DNA from: Cytophagales bacterium
GTDB lineage: Bacteria; Bacteroidota; Bacteroidia; Cytophagales; Flammeovirgaceae
DNA: 64,000 nt
Assembly (NCBI GenBank): GCA_025056215.1
Contig: JANWWC010000001.1
Span: 868,001 to 932,000 of the forward strand
Direction of reading: 5' to 3'
In this document: positions 34,267 through 42,830 of the stretch, piece after piece
Position numbering within the stretch: position 1 is the first letter of the stretch
Layout of the letters: each line of letters begins with the position of its first letter
Notes under the pieces: generated by a model
Told to the model about the DNA's origin: nothing
Databases searched by the model: none
Seen by the model: only the letters and a program-made list of their open reading frames with translations
Position numbers and translations under genes: made by a program

Positions 34267-35817
34267 ATGATAAATAATTTCTATTTTCTTAAGCACCTAA
34301 CTGAAGAATTAGATGTACACCTATCAGGGAAACGACTTGTTTGTTGTTTCAGTCAAAACAAAGATGAACTCGTTTTTAGTTTTTGCGATCATCTCAACGA
34401 ATATTGGATAAAAGCAGAACTCTTGCCGGAATTTGCACTCGTCAGTTTCCCCAGAGAATACGCGCGTGCTAAGCGTAATACTATCGATATCTTTGAGCCG
34501 TGTATCGGATTGTACACAACAAAAGTTTATGTTTTCGAACACGAACGTGCTTTTGCAATCCAACTAACAGAAAATAAGCAAATTATTTTCAAACTATTTG
34601 GAAACCGAGCAAATATTTTACTTTGGGAAAACGACAAAATCACCGATATTTTTCGAAAAAAAATTCAATCAGATTACCAAATCAACATAACAAACTTACA
34701 TAGAATTTTACAACAAGATTTTGAAACTTTTTGTCAAAAAGGACTGCAAGCAGTTTTCCCTACATTAGGAAAAGAAATCCGAAAATGGTTATTACCCTCT
34801 AATTTTGAGACTATTAGCAAAAAAGAACAATGGGAGCATCTCTCTTTAGCATTACAACAAATTCAGCAAAAAAGGTTCTGGATTACGGAAATCGATGAAA
34901 CCCCTTATTTGTTATTATTTCCGCACGGAAATATCCTTTATGAAGTTTCTTCTGCAATAGAGGCGTGTAATTTATATGCTCTCACCTTTGGAAAAAAGTA
35001 TTATTTCGAACGCGAAAAACAAGAGATTCTAAAAGAGCTTCAAAAAAAAGAAGAACAAACAAAATCCTATCTCCAAAAAAATGAAGAAAAACTAATAGAA
35101 ACTCGTCATTCTACCCTTTATGAGGAAATAGGCCATATTATCATGGCAAACCTTCACAACATTCCACCCCGTGCTAAAGAAGTGACTTTATACGACTTTT
35201 ACAGAAATAAAGAAATCAAAATCAAACTTAATGAGATGCTTTCTCCTCAAAAGAATGCAGAGAATTATTATAGAAAAGCCAAAAACCAAAAAATCGAAAT
35301 AGAAACTCTTGAAAAAAATATTGCTCAAAAGTCTCAGATTTTGGCTCAAATCCAGCAACATTTGCAAAAAATAAAAGAAATTTCTTCTTGGAAAGAGCTT
35401 CGCAGATATTTAAAAGAACATCATCTAGACAAACAGAAAGAAGAACAGACTATTAAAGACTTGTTTAAAGTGTTCTATTACGAAGGATTTGAGATTTTAG
35501 TAGGAAAAAACGCTCAAAACAACGATTTACTCACGCAAAAGTACGCTTATAAAGAAGATTTATGGCTTCACGTGCGCGACGCAATAGGTTCTCATGTGAT
35601 CATCAAATATCGTTCAGAACAACCTGTATTTCCGCAAACGGTAATTGAAAAAGCTGCTTCCTTAGCTGCTTATTATTCTCAGCGCCGCCACGAAACGTTG
35701 TGTCCTGTGATTTATACGCCTAAAAAATATATTCGCAAACCTAAAGGATTTCCTCCTGGCAAAGTAGCTATCGACAGAGAAGAAGTAATCATGGTAGAAC
35801 CTATGCCTTTCGATTAG
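34267..35817 (+). CDS. NFACT-family protein (RqcH/Rqc2-like ribosome quality control factor)
   Basis: 516 residues: NFACT-N domain (about 1-130), helix-hairpin and long coiled-coil region (about 245-385) and an NFACT-R RNA-binding domain (about 400-510, with LWLHVRDAIGSHVII and YTPKKYIRKPKGFPPGKV). RqcH binds split 50S subunits and adds alanine tails to stalled peptides. In the position of the B. subtilis DR motif (by eye alignment of VYVFEHERAFAIQL) the residues are Glu-Arg, so the tailing motif may be altered. It follows apbE by 23 bases. It may equally be a less characterised NFACT paralogue. Confidence 0.85.
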   Translation: MINNFYFLKHLTEELDVHLSGKRLVCCFSQNKDELVFSFCDHLNEYWIKAELLPEFALVSFPREYARAKRNTIDIFEPCIGLYTTKVYVFEHERAFAIQLTENKQIIFKLFGNRANILLWENDKITDIFRKKIQSDYQINITNLHRILQQDFETFCQKGLQAVFPTLGKEIRKWLLPSNFETISKKEQWEHLSLALQQIQQKRFWITEIDETPYLLLFPHGNILYEVSSAIEACNLYALTFGKKYYFEREKQEILKELQKKEEQTKSYLQKNEEKLIETRHSTLYEEIGHIIMANLHNIPPRAKEVTLYDFYRNKEIKIKLNEMLSPQKNAENYYRKAKNQKIEIETLEKNIAQKSQILAQIQQHLQKIKEISSWKELRRYLKEHHLDKQKEEQTIKDLFKVFYYEGFEILVGKNAQNNDLLTQKYAYKEDLWLHVRDAIGSHVIIKYRSEQPVFPQTVIEKAASLAAYYSQRRHETLCPVIYTPKKYIRKPKGFPPGKVAIDREEVIMVEPMPFD

Positions 35818-36625
35818 TGCTTTCAAACTGACTGCAAGAAAGAATTTTGTAAAACAAGCTCGGAAAAAAACGACTCAACCAATACGCCGCTCTTTCTTTT
35901 GCACCTCCAAACACGATTTCTCTTTTTCTTCTTCGAATAGCTCTCAGAATAATTTGAGCAGCCTTCTGAGGAGAAACACCATTTTGTTGAGATAAGTCAG
36001 AGCGGGCATAAAGCATTCCGTCTGCCGTTAGAGCGTTTTGGGAAAAACCTGTGCGAACATAACCTGGACAAGCCAAAGTAATCTGGATGCCTCGAGGAAG
36101 AAGCTCATAACGCAAAGAATCAAAAAAGCCATGTAAAGCGTGTTTAGAAGCAGCATAAGCCGTCCGATAGGGAAGCCCAAATTTGGCTTGTACGCTGCTC
36201 ACAACTCCTATGAAGCTTCCTTGCTTGAGAAATGGTAGAAACTTTTTAACAAAAAACACTGCTCCATAAAAATTGGTGTTGACAATGCGGCAAAAAACTT
36301 CCCATCGGATTTCTTGGAAAGAAGCTCTTTGACTCACGCCTTGACAAAAAATAATCCCATCTAAAAATGGATTATTACCATTTTCTTGCAAAACCCTGTT
36401 GTAAATCTCTTCCACTTGAGAAGTTGTAGCAATATCCAAAGCAACTATTTGGCAATTTTTAGAAGTTAGTTTCGCATTTTCTGCTACTTTCACGAGTTTA
36501 TTTGGGTCTCTAGAAGATAAAATTAAACAAATAGCGTCTTCTTTGGCTAACTGATAAACTATTTGCTCACCAATTCCAGAGGAGGCGCCTATAATCCAAA
36601 TTGTATTTTTTTGGAAAGAGCGCAT
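35801..36625 (-). CDS. Short-chain dehydrogenase/reductase
   Basis: 274-residue Rossmann enzyme. The cofactor loop is GASSGIGEQ near residue 14, the catalytic Ser is in GVVSSVQAK, and the Tyr-Lys pair is in YAASKHALHG; PGYVRTGF follows. It is of the classical DHRS7/YqjQ-like type that acts on lipids or carbonyls, and the SSRDPNK stretch after beta-2 favours NADP. Substrate is unknown. Its 3' end overlaps the convergent NFACT gene by 17 bases. It lies 53 bases downstream of the aldolase gene on the same strand and could share its transcript. Confidence 0.87.
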   Translation of the reverse strand: MRSFQKNTIWIIGASSGIGEQIVYQLAKEDAICLILSSRDPNKLVKVAENAKLTSKNCQIVALDIATTSQVEEIYNRVLQENGNNPFLDGIIFCQGVSQRASFQEIRWEVFCRIVNTNFYGAVFFVKKFLPFLKQGSFIGVVSSVQAKFGLPYRTAYAASKHALHGFFDSLRYELLPRGIQITLACPGYVRTGFSQNALTADGMLYARSDLSQQNGVSPQKAAQIILRAIRRRKREIVFGGAKERAAYWLSRFFPSLFYKILSCSQFESTNRKA

Positions 36626-36678
36626 ATACTTCTCGGCAGCAAACGAGCAATGTTTAAAAAAGACACTATCCTATCGCT

Positions 36679-37512
36679 TTACTTTTTCAACATCTTAATG
36701 ACATCGTTGGCTTTGGCTCCTTCATGCACGATAGCCATCAACGCCCTTACCATAGCAGCAGGGTTTTCGTGCTGAATAATATTTCTTCCGTATACAATGC
36801 CGGAGGCGCCTTGCAACATTAAATTTTCAGTTCTTGTCAGAATTTCTTCGTCTGAAGCTTTTCCTCCTCCCCTCACTAATACAGGAACGCGACCTGCTAC
36901 CTCGATGACTTTATGGTACTCTGAAACATTATCAGTTGGGTCCGCCTTGATAATATCTGCACCAAGTTCACACGCTTGTCGCACCAAAGGCATAATTTTC
37001 TTCAAATCTCCGTCTACCATGTATCCGCCTTTCTCCTGATTTGGGCGAAACACCAAAGGTTCAATCATCAAAGGCATTCCATATTTATCGGATTCAGGTT
37101 TTACTTTCAAAATATTTTGAATGCACTGGTCGGTTACTTCAGGCTCTCCTGGAATCTGAAACAAATTGATACACATACAAGCAGCATCTACTCTCACTGC
37201 TTGCAAGACAGTTTCTTCAATGACGCGGCTAAACAAAGTGCGAGGCAACACCATGCCATATACGTTAGCTACATCGGTTCTCAATACCAAAGCGGGTTTC
37301 TTTTTGCCAGGAATAGATTGCAAGTAGTGAGCATTCCCTATACTTAACTGTATAGCATCGGGATTAGCTTCTACTACTACACGAACCGCCTTTTCGATAT
37401 TTTCGATGCCTTGTAAAAAACTATATTCATTAAAAAATCCGTGGTCAATTGCCACATCAAAACACTTGTTTGACTTTTCGTTGAAAAGACGTTTTAAACG
37501 ATATTCTTTCAT
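36679..37512 (-). CDS. Class I fructose-bisphosphate aldolase family (DhnA/FbaB type)
   Basis: 277-residue (beta/alpha)8 Schiff-base aldolase of the DeoC/FbaB/LacD group. The N-terminus FDVAIDHGFF holds the first catalytic acid, the lysine in ADIIKADPTDN is the probable Schiff-base residue, and VLVRGGGKAS and GIVYGRNIIQ make the phosphate-binding loops. FbaB-type enzymes cleave fructose 1,6-bisphosphate; related members act on tagatose bisphosphate or 2-amino-3,7-dideoxy sugars, so the substrate is not certain. No signal peptide. It is divergent from thrB, with a 119-base gap between them. Confidence 0.85.
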   Translation of the reverse strand: MKEYRLKRLFNEKSNKCFDVAIDHGFFNEYSFLQGIENIEKAVRVVVEANPDAIQLSIGNAHYLQSIPGKKKPALVLRTDVANVYGMVLPRTLFSRVIEETVLQAVRVDAACMCINLFQIPGEPEVTDQCIQNILKVKPESDKYGMPLMIEPLVFRPNQEKGGYMVDGDLKKIMPLVRQACELGADIIKADPTDNVSEYHKVIEVAGRVPVLVRGGGKASDEEILTRTENLMLQGASGIVYGRNIIQHENPAAMVRALMAIVHEGAKANDVIKMLKK

Positions 37513-37631
37513 GATTTAGATATGTTGAAAAAACTTTGTTGATTATGTTGAAAAAAATTTCGCGATGGCAAATTAGAAAAAACTCTAAGAAAAAGAGAAG
37601 TTTGTAACACAATTAGAAAAAATATTTTTAC

Positions 37632-38564
37632 ATGAATACCTCTCCTATTCGCATCTTTTCGCCTGCAACGGTTGCTAACGTAGCTTGTGGCTTCGATGTA
37701 TTAGGGTTTTGTTTAAATCATCCGGGCGACGAAATTAGTATGCGTCTTATTCCAGAAACCGTAATTCGCATCATCAACAAAACACATTTCCTTATTCCAA
37801 CAGAACCTCATAAAAATACCTTAGGCGTTTCATTACAAGCCTTTTTAAATGCACTTAACTACCGAGAAAGCGGATTCGAAATCATCATAGAAAAAAAAAT
37901 TATGCCTGGTAGTGGCGTAGGTTCAAGTTCGGCGAGTGCCGCCGCTAGTGTAGTAGGAGCTAATTATTTATTAGGAAACAAATACTCAAAAGCAGATTTA
38001 GTGCAATACGCTATGCAAGGAGAACTTGCTGCTTCTGGTGCTGCTCATGCTGATAATGTCGCACCTGCTCTATTAGGAGGTTTCGTACTAATCAGAAGCT
38101 ACAAACCTTTAGACATCGTACAAATTCCCTACCCAGCAGATTTATACGCTGCTGTAGTGCATCCTCAAATCGAAGTTCGCACAGAAGACGCAAGACGCGT
38201 ACTCAAAAAATACGTTCCTCTCAAAGACGCCATCACTCAATGGGGAAACGTAGGAGGACTCATTGCAGGGCTCTACCGCGGAGACTACGAACTAATCGGA
38301 CGTTCGTTAGAAGATGTGATCGTAGAGCCAGTGCGTTCTTTGTTGATTCCGTCTTATAAAGAGGTTAAAAAAACAGCTCTTGAAAACGGAGCTTTAGGTT
38401 GTAGTATCTCAGGTTCTGGACCTTCTATCTTCGCTTTGTGTCGCGGCAAAGAAGTTGCCGAAAAAGTTGCTCATGCTATGAGCCAAAAATTTCAAGAAAG
38501 TGAAATCGAAAATTGTATTTATGTTTCGGCTATCAATCCTAAAGGAACCATTGTTTTAAATTAA
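37632..38564 (+). CDS. thrB: Homoserine kinase
   Basis: GHMP-family kinase making O-phosphohomoserine for threonine synthesis. 310 residues. The start SPATVANVACGFDVLGF is diagnostic, the ATP loop is PGSGVGSSSASAAA (about residue 92), and SISGSGPSIFAL near residue 258 is motif 3. In Bacteroidota thrB is usually followed by thrC and preceded by thrA; neither is adjacent here, so the threonine genes appear scattered. The upstream TATTTTTA is close to a -7 box. The next gene, a GH28 protein, starts 34 bases on. Confidence 0.95.
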   Translation: MNTSPIRIFSPATVANVACGFDVLGFCLNHPGDEISMRLIPETVIRIINKTHFLIPTEPHKNTLGVSLQAFLNALNYRESGFEIIIEKKIMPGSGVGSSSASAAASVVGANYLLGNKYSKADLVQYAMQGELAASGAAHADNVAPALLGGFVLIRSYKPLDIVQIPYPADLYAAVVHPQIEVRTEDARRVLKKYVPLKDAITQWGNVGGLIAGLYRGDYELIGRSLEDVIVEPVRSLLIPSYKEVKKTALENGALGCSISGSGPSIFALCRGKEVAEKVAHAMSQKFQESEIENCIYVSAINPKGTIVLN

Positions 38565-38597
38565 GCTATATTAAAACGTTTTTTAACAATTACTAAA

Positions 38598-40199
38598 ATG
38601 AAAAAGTTGCTTTTTATACTCTCTTGCTCAAGTACTTGGCTGTTTGCTCAAAAATCAGGAGTTTTTGAAATTACTAAATTTGGTGCAAAAACATCCTCCC
38701 CCAACAATGCCGTTGCAATTCAAAAGGCAATTGATGCCTGCCATCGAGCAGGAGGTGGCAAAGTGATAGTTCCTTCAGGTACTTTTCTTACTGGAGGACT
38801 TATTTTAAAAAGCAATGTAGAACTTCATTTGAGCATCGGAGCCGTTCTAAAGGGAAGTCCGCGCATGCAAGATTACTTTTCTCAACGCCCTTCTGATTCG
38901 TCATTTGCTTATGTGCAAACAGATAAATCTATACTCTACGCTGAAAAAGTCGAAAATATTGCGATTACAGGTTTCGGAACCATTGATGGCAATGGGAAAG
39001 CGCCCGACTTTGAGTTACCTTCAGAAGGAAAACAACTCTACAAAGATACACTTCTCAAGCGACCTATGATCATCCGCTTCATTGCTTGTAAAAATATCCG
39101 TATCGAAAATATCACACTTCAAAACTCTGCTAACTGGGTACAACATTATATGGGTTGTGAATATCTTTCGATTCGAAACATGAAAGTACATAGTTTTGCT
39201 AATCGCAATAACGACGGCTTGGATATAGACAATTGCCGTTTTGTTACGGTGAGCGACTGCATAATAGATTCTGATGACGATGCTTTATGCTTAAAAAGTG
39301 AAAGTTATCAAACTTGCCAAAACATTTCGATTACCAACTGCATTCTTTCGAGCAATTGCAACGCTATTAAATTTGGAACGAGCTCATTAGGAGGATTTCG
39401 AGATATTACAATTTCTAACTGCATTATAAGAGCTCCTTCTCAAAAAAGTGAAATCTGGCAACGCCAACACGGATTAGCGGGATTAGCGTTAGAAATGGTC
39501 GATGGCGGAACTATGGAAGGTATCACTATCAACAATATTACTATGGATAGCATCATGACTCCGATTTTTATTCGTTTGGGCAACCGAGCAAGAAAACTTC
39601 CCGAAGCTCCTATTCCTTCTATTGGTAGCCTTAAAAACATCAACATTAGCAACATCTTTGCTAAAAGCATTCGCGAAATTTGCAGTGTAATCACTGGAAT
39701 CCCCAATGGAATGGTCGAAAACGTACAACTCTCAACTATTCACTTGGTTTCTAATGCTAAAGGAACTGTTGAAGATTACAAGCGTACCATTCCAGAAGCA
39801 GAAGCTGAATATCCTGAAAATAAAATGTTCGGACACTCGTTGCCCGCTTATGGCTTGTATATTCGCCATGCAAAAGGAATCGTATTAGCCGATATTTCAT
39901 TAGAAACCATGCAAGAAGATGTTCGCCCTGCCATCTACTGCGATGACGTCATAGATTTAACCATCAACGGTTTTTATTCTAATCCTAAAGTAAAAAGCAA
40001 TCCACTTATACATTTTACAAATGTTCAACAAGCTAAAATTAGCAATTCTAATATTGCAGAACCTATTGAGGTATTTTTAAAACTCGATGGGGAAAAAACT
40101 CGCAATATTCGCCTGAACAATAATTATTTAGAAAGAACTAATAGCGTTTATGAAGTAACGCCTAACGTACCTAAAGAGAATTTGCTGATTGTTCGCTAA
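38598..40199 (+). CDS. Secreted family 28 glycoside hydrolase (polygalacturonase-like)
   Basis: 533 residues with signal peptide (residues 1-18, cut near LFAQ). A right-handed beta-helix follows, starting with the pectinase-type GKVIVPSGTFLTGGL. The catalytic Asp candidates are in NNDGLDID (family NTD motif) and DSDDDALCLKS (family DD motif). The GHG and RIK motifs of classical polygalacturonases are not evident: the matching positions read NAIKFGTSS and LALEMVDGG, as in several Bacteroidota GH28 relatives. Likely acts on uronic-acid or rhamnose-containing polysaccharides. It is alone between thrB and miaB; no SusCD genes are adjacent. Confidence 0.88.
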   Translation: MKKLLFILSCSSTWLFAQKSGVFEITKFGAKTSSPNNAVAIQKAIDACHRAGGGKVIVPSGTFLTGGLILKSNVELHLSIGAVLKGSPRMQDYFSQRPSDSSFAYVQTDKSILYAEKVENIAITGFGTIDGNGKAPDFELPSEGKQLYKDTLLKRPMIIRFIACKNIRIENITLQNSANWVQHYMGCEYLSIRNMKVHSFANRNNDGLDIDNCRFVTVSDCIIDSDDDALCLKSESYQTCQNISITNCILSSNCNAIKFGTSSLGGFRDITISNCIIRAPSQKSEIWQRQHGLAGLALEMVDGGTMEGITINNITMDSIMTPIFIRLGNRARKLPEAPIPSIGSLKNINISNIFAKSIREICSVITGIPNGMVENVQLSTIHLVSNAKGTVEDYKRTIPEAEAEYPENKMFGHSLPAYGLYIRHAKGIVLADISLETMQEDVRPAIYCDDVIDLTINGFYSNPKVKSNPLIHFTNVQQAKISNSNIAEPIEVFLKLDGEKTRNIRLNNNYLERTNSVYEVTPNVPKENLLIVR

Positions 40200-40239
40200 A
40201 AATCTCGCATTGAACACATTAATTATCTGAAAGTTGTCT

Positions 40240-40247
40240 TATTTTTG
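40240..40247 (+). promoter_or_regulatory. -7 promoter box for miaB
   Basis: TATTTTTG matches TAnnTTTG. It lies 20 bases before ATG 40267 but only 4 bases before an in-frame ATG at 40252, so 40267 is the likelier start. Confidence 0.45.
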
Positions 40248-40266
40248 CAAAATGATTTGTAGAAGT

Positions 40267-41727
40267 ATGGAACTTATCAAAGAAATAGATATTTTAGATA
40301 ATCATCGCGCTGAAACTTGTGAAGTGCGTATCACTCAAAACAACGCGCTTTCTTTTCAGCGAAAACTTTATATTGAGAGTTATGGCTGCCAAATGAATTT
40401 TTCGGATAGCGAAATTGTCGCTTCTATTATGGCAGAACACGGTTTCGGCACCACATCTAATTTTGAAGAAGCAGATTTAATATTTCTCAATACATGTTCC
40501 ATTCGGGAAAAAGCAGAGCAAACAGTTCGAAATCGACTCAAGCATTTTCAGGCAGTCAAGCGAAAACGTCCTGAAGTAATGATCGGGATTTTAGGATGCA
40601 TGGCAGAGCGCTTAAAAAATCAGTTATTAGAAGAAGAAAAGATCGTTGATATCGTGGCAGGTCCTGATGCTTATCGAGATTTGCCGAAGTTAGTAGCTTT
40701 AGCCGATGAAGGAAGCAAAGCTGTAAATGTATTTTTGTCGCGCGAAGAGACATACGCCGATATTTCGCCAATTCGCCTTAATAGTAACGGTGTGACAGCC
40801 TTTGTGAGCATCATGCGCGGATGCGACAATATGTGTTCGTTTTGCGTAGTACCCTTTACACGCGGACGCGAACGCAGCCGCGACCCAGAATCAATCGTAA
40901 AAGAATGCAAAGAACTTTTTGAACAAGGCTATCGAGAAGTAACCCTATTAGGTCAAAACGTAGACTCTTATAAATGGTCGCCTAACCCAGAGCTAAAAGG
41001 GAAAGCACAAATCGAACGCGCAGGAGAAAAAAATGTCGTTACATTTGCAGAACTTCTTAAAAGAGTAGCTCAAGTGCATCCACAATTGCGCATACGCTTT
41101 TCTACTTCACACCCTAAAGATATGACCGACGAAGTACTCTACACTATGCGCGAATATGACAATATATGCAAATACATTCATTTACCTGTTCAAAGTGGAA
41201 GCAATCGCATTTTAGAACTCATGAACCGAGGCTATACACGCGAGTGGTATATGGAGCGCATCGACGCTATTCGACGCATCTTAGGAGAAGACTGCGGAAT
41301 CTCATCCGATATGATCGCTGGCTTTTGCTCTGAAACAGAAGAAGACCATCAGCAAACCCTTTCTTTGATGGAATACGCGCAGTTCGATTTTAGCTATATG
41401 TTCTTTTATTCGGAACGCCCAGGAACACCTGCTGCAAAACGTTTAAAAGATGATGTCCCCTTAGAGACCAAAAAGCGGCGCTTGCAAGAAATCATCACCT
41501 TGCAAAACGAACTTTCTCTAAAAAGAAATCGCCGCGACATCGGAAAAGTTCACGAAGTTTTGATAGAAGGCTTTTCTAAACGATCTAACGACTACTTACA
41601 AGGAAGGAACTCTGCAAACAAAGTAGTAGTTTTCCCCAAAGAAAACGCCAAAAAAGGAGATTACGTTCGCGTCTTTGTACACGATTGCACCGCTGCAACA
41701 CTTTTAGGAAAAATTGTAAAAGACTAA
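40267..41727 (+). CDS. miaB: tRNA-2-methylthio-N6-dimethylallyladenosine synthase MiaB
   Basis: Radical SAM methylthiotransferase acting on i6A37 of tRNAs reading U-starting codons. 486 residues. Auxiliary cluster cysteines are in YGCQMN, NTCSIRE and LGCMAER; the radical SAM cluster is CDNMCSFC followed by [10 protein letters not shown]; a C-terminal TRAM domain is present from about residue 410. Possible upstream starts are TTG 40234 and ATG 40252, but a TATTTTTG box at 40240-40247 makes ATG 40267 most plausible. The N-terminal 35 residues ahead of the domain are unconserved-looking. The next gene begins 10 bases later. Confidence 0.95.
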   Translation: MELIKEIDILDNHRAETCEVRITQNNALSFQRKLYIESYGCQMNFSDSEIVASIMAEHGFGTTSNFEEADLIFLNTCSIREKAEQTVRNRLKHFQAVKRKRPEVMIGILGCMAERLKNQLLEEEKIVDIVAGPDAYRDLPKLVALADEGSKAVNVFLSREETYADISPIRLNSNGVTAFVSIMRGCDNMCSFCVVPFTRGRERSRDPESIVKECKELFEQGYREVTLLGQNVDSYKWSPNPELKGKAQIERAGEKNVVTFAELLKRVAQVHPQLRIRFSTSHPKDMTDEVLYTMREYDNICKYIHLPVQSGSNRILELMNRGYTREWYMERIDAIRRILGEDCGISSDMIAGFCSETEEDHQQTLSLMEYAQFDFSYMFFYSERPGTPAAKRLKDDVPLETKKRRLQEIITLQNELSLKRNRRDIGKVHEVLIEGFSKRSNDYLQGRNSANKVVVFPKENAKKGDYVRVFVHDCTAATLLGKIVKD

Positions 41728-41737
41728 GTAAAATTCA

Positions 41738-42748
41738 GTGTTGAAGGTTCTAATTCTCCGCTTTTCTTCTATTGGCGATATTGTGTTGACTACGCCTGTG
41801 ATTCGAGCAATTAAAATGCAGTTGCCTGAAAGCAAGGTTCATTTTGCCACAAAAAGCAAATTTTTTCCTATTTTAGAGGCGAATCCTTATTTGAATAAAA
41901 TTCATTGCTTAGAAGGTTCCCTTTGGGAGTTTGCAAAGCAACTTCGAAAAGAAAAATTCGACGTCGTTATCGATTTGCACCACAACTTAAGAACATTCTT
42001 ACTAAAAAAACTTTTAGGTGTAAAAGCTTACCATTTTCCTAAGCTCAATTGGGAAAAATGGCTTTATGTAAATCTTAAAATCAACATACTCCCTAATGTT
42101 CACGTAGTAGATAGGTATTTTGAGGCTGTCAAGCCATTAGGAGTCGTAAAAGATCATTTTGGATTGGATTATTTTATTCCTCCAAAAGATGTAGTAGAAC
42201 TCGAATGGCTACCCGAGACACATCGAAAAGAATACGTAGTGGTTGCAATCGGAGGACAACATTTCACCAAGCGCCTTCCTCTTCCTAAACTTATTGAATT
42301 GTGCGACCGCATCAACAAACCTATTATACTCTTAGGCGGAAAAGAAGATGCAGAGACTGCTCATCAAATTGAAATTTTTTTTCAAAGATACCCTCAAAAT
42401 CAGCCCTACGAAGAAGGATTAGCACAACTGAATAAAAAAACATTGATTTTTAATGGCTGTGGAAAATTTAATATCAATCAATCAGCTTCCATCATTCAAA
42501 GAGCTTATGCAGTTTTTACACACGATACTGGCTTGATGCATATTGCAGCTGCTTTTCATCGCAGGTTGTTTACTATTTGGGGAAATACGACTCCTCTTTT
42601 TGGAATGTATCCTTACAACACATCGTTTACGGTATTCGAAAACAACAAAATTAGCTGTCGCCCATGTTCTAAAATTGGGTATAGTCGTTGTCCTAAAAAA
42701 CATTTTAAATGTATGAATGACCTCGTATTCGATTTCTATCTTCCTTGA
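41738..42748 (+). CDS. Family 9 glycosyltransferase (heptosyltransferase-like)
   Basis: 336-residue GT-B enzyme of family GT9, normally adding heptose or a related sugar to lipopolysaccharide core. The N-terminus RFSSIGDIVLTTPVIRAIK is the family hallmark; VIDLHHNLRTFLL follows near residue 75, and FTHDTGLMHIAAAF near residue 270 is the donor-site motif with the Asp. The C-terminal CRPC...CPKKHFKCM stretch is the cysteine-rich end often seen in this family. The start is GTG 41738 (an adjacent TTG is possible), 10 bases after miaB, indicating co-transcription. Confidence 0.88.
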   Translation: MLKVLILRFSSIGDIVLTTPVIRAIKMQLPESKVHFATKSKFFPILEANPYLNKIHCLEGSLWEFAKQLRKEKFDVVIDLHHNLRTFLLKKLLGVKAYHFPKLNWEKWLYVNLKINILPNVHVVDRYFEAVKPLGVVKDHFGLDYFIPPKDVVELEWLPETHRKEYVVVAIGGQHFTKRLPLPKLIELCDRINKPIILLGGKEDAETAHQIEIFFQRYPQNQPYEEGLAQLNKKTLIFNGCGKFNINQSASIIQRAYAVFTHDTGLMHIAAAFHRRLFTIWGNTTPLFGMYPYNTSFTVFENNKISCRPCSKIGYSRCPKKHFKCMNDLVFDFYLP

Positions 42749-42830
42749 CGTCCATGGAATTTAAAAAGAAATATTTGCAATTCAGAGTGAACCTTTGTTA
42801 ATTTAAGCTAAAAGATAGCGAATCAGACTT

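Noticed and set aside
36976-37347. 123-residue open frame antisense to the aldolase gene
   Set aside because: Fully covered by the well-supported aldolase; no motif.
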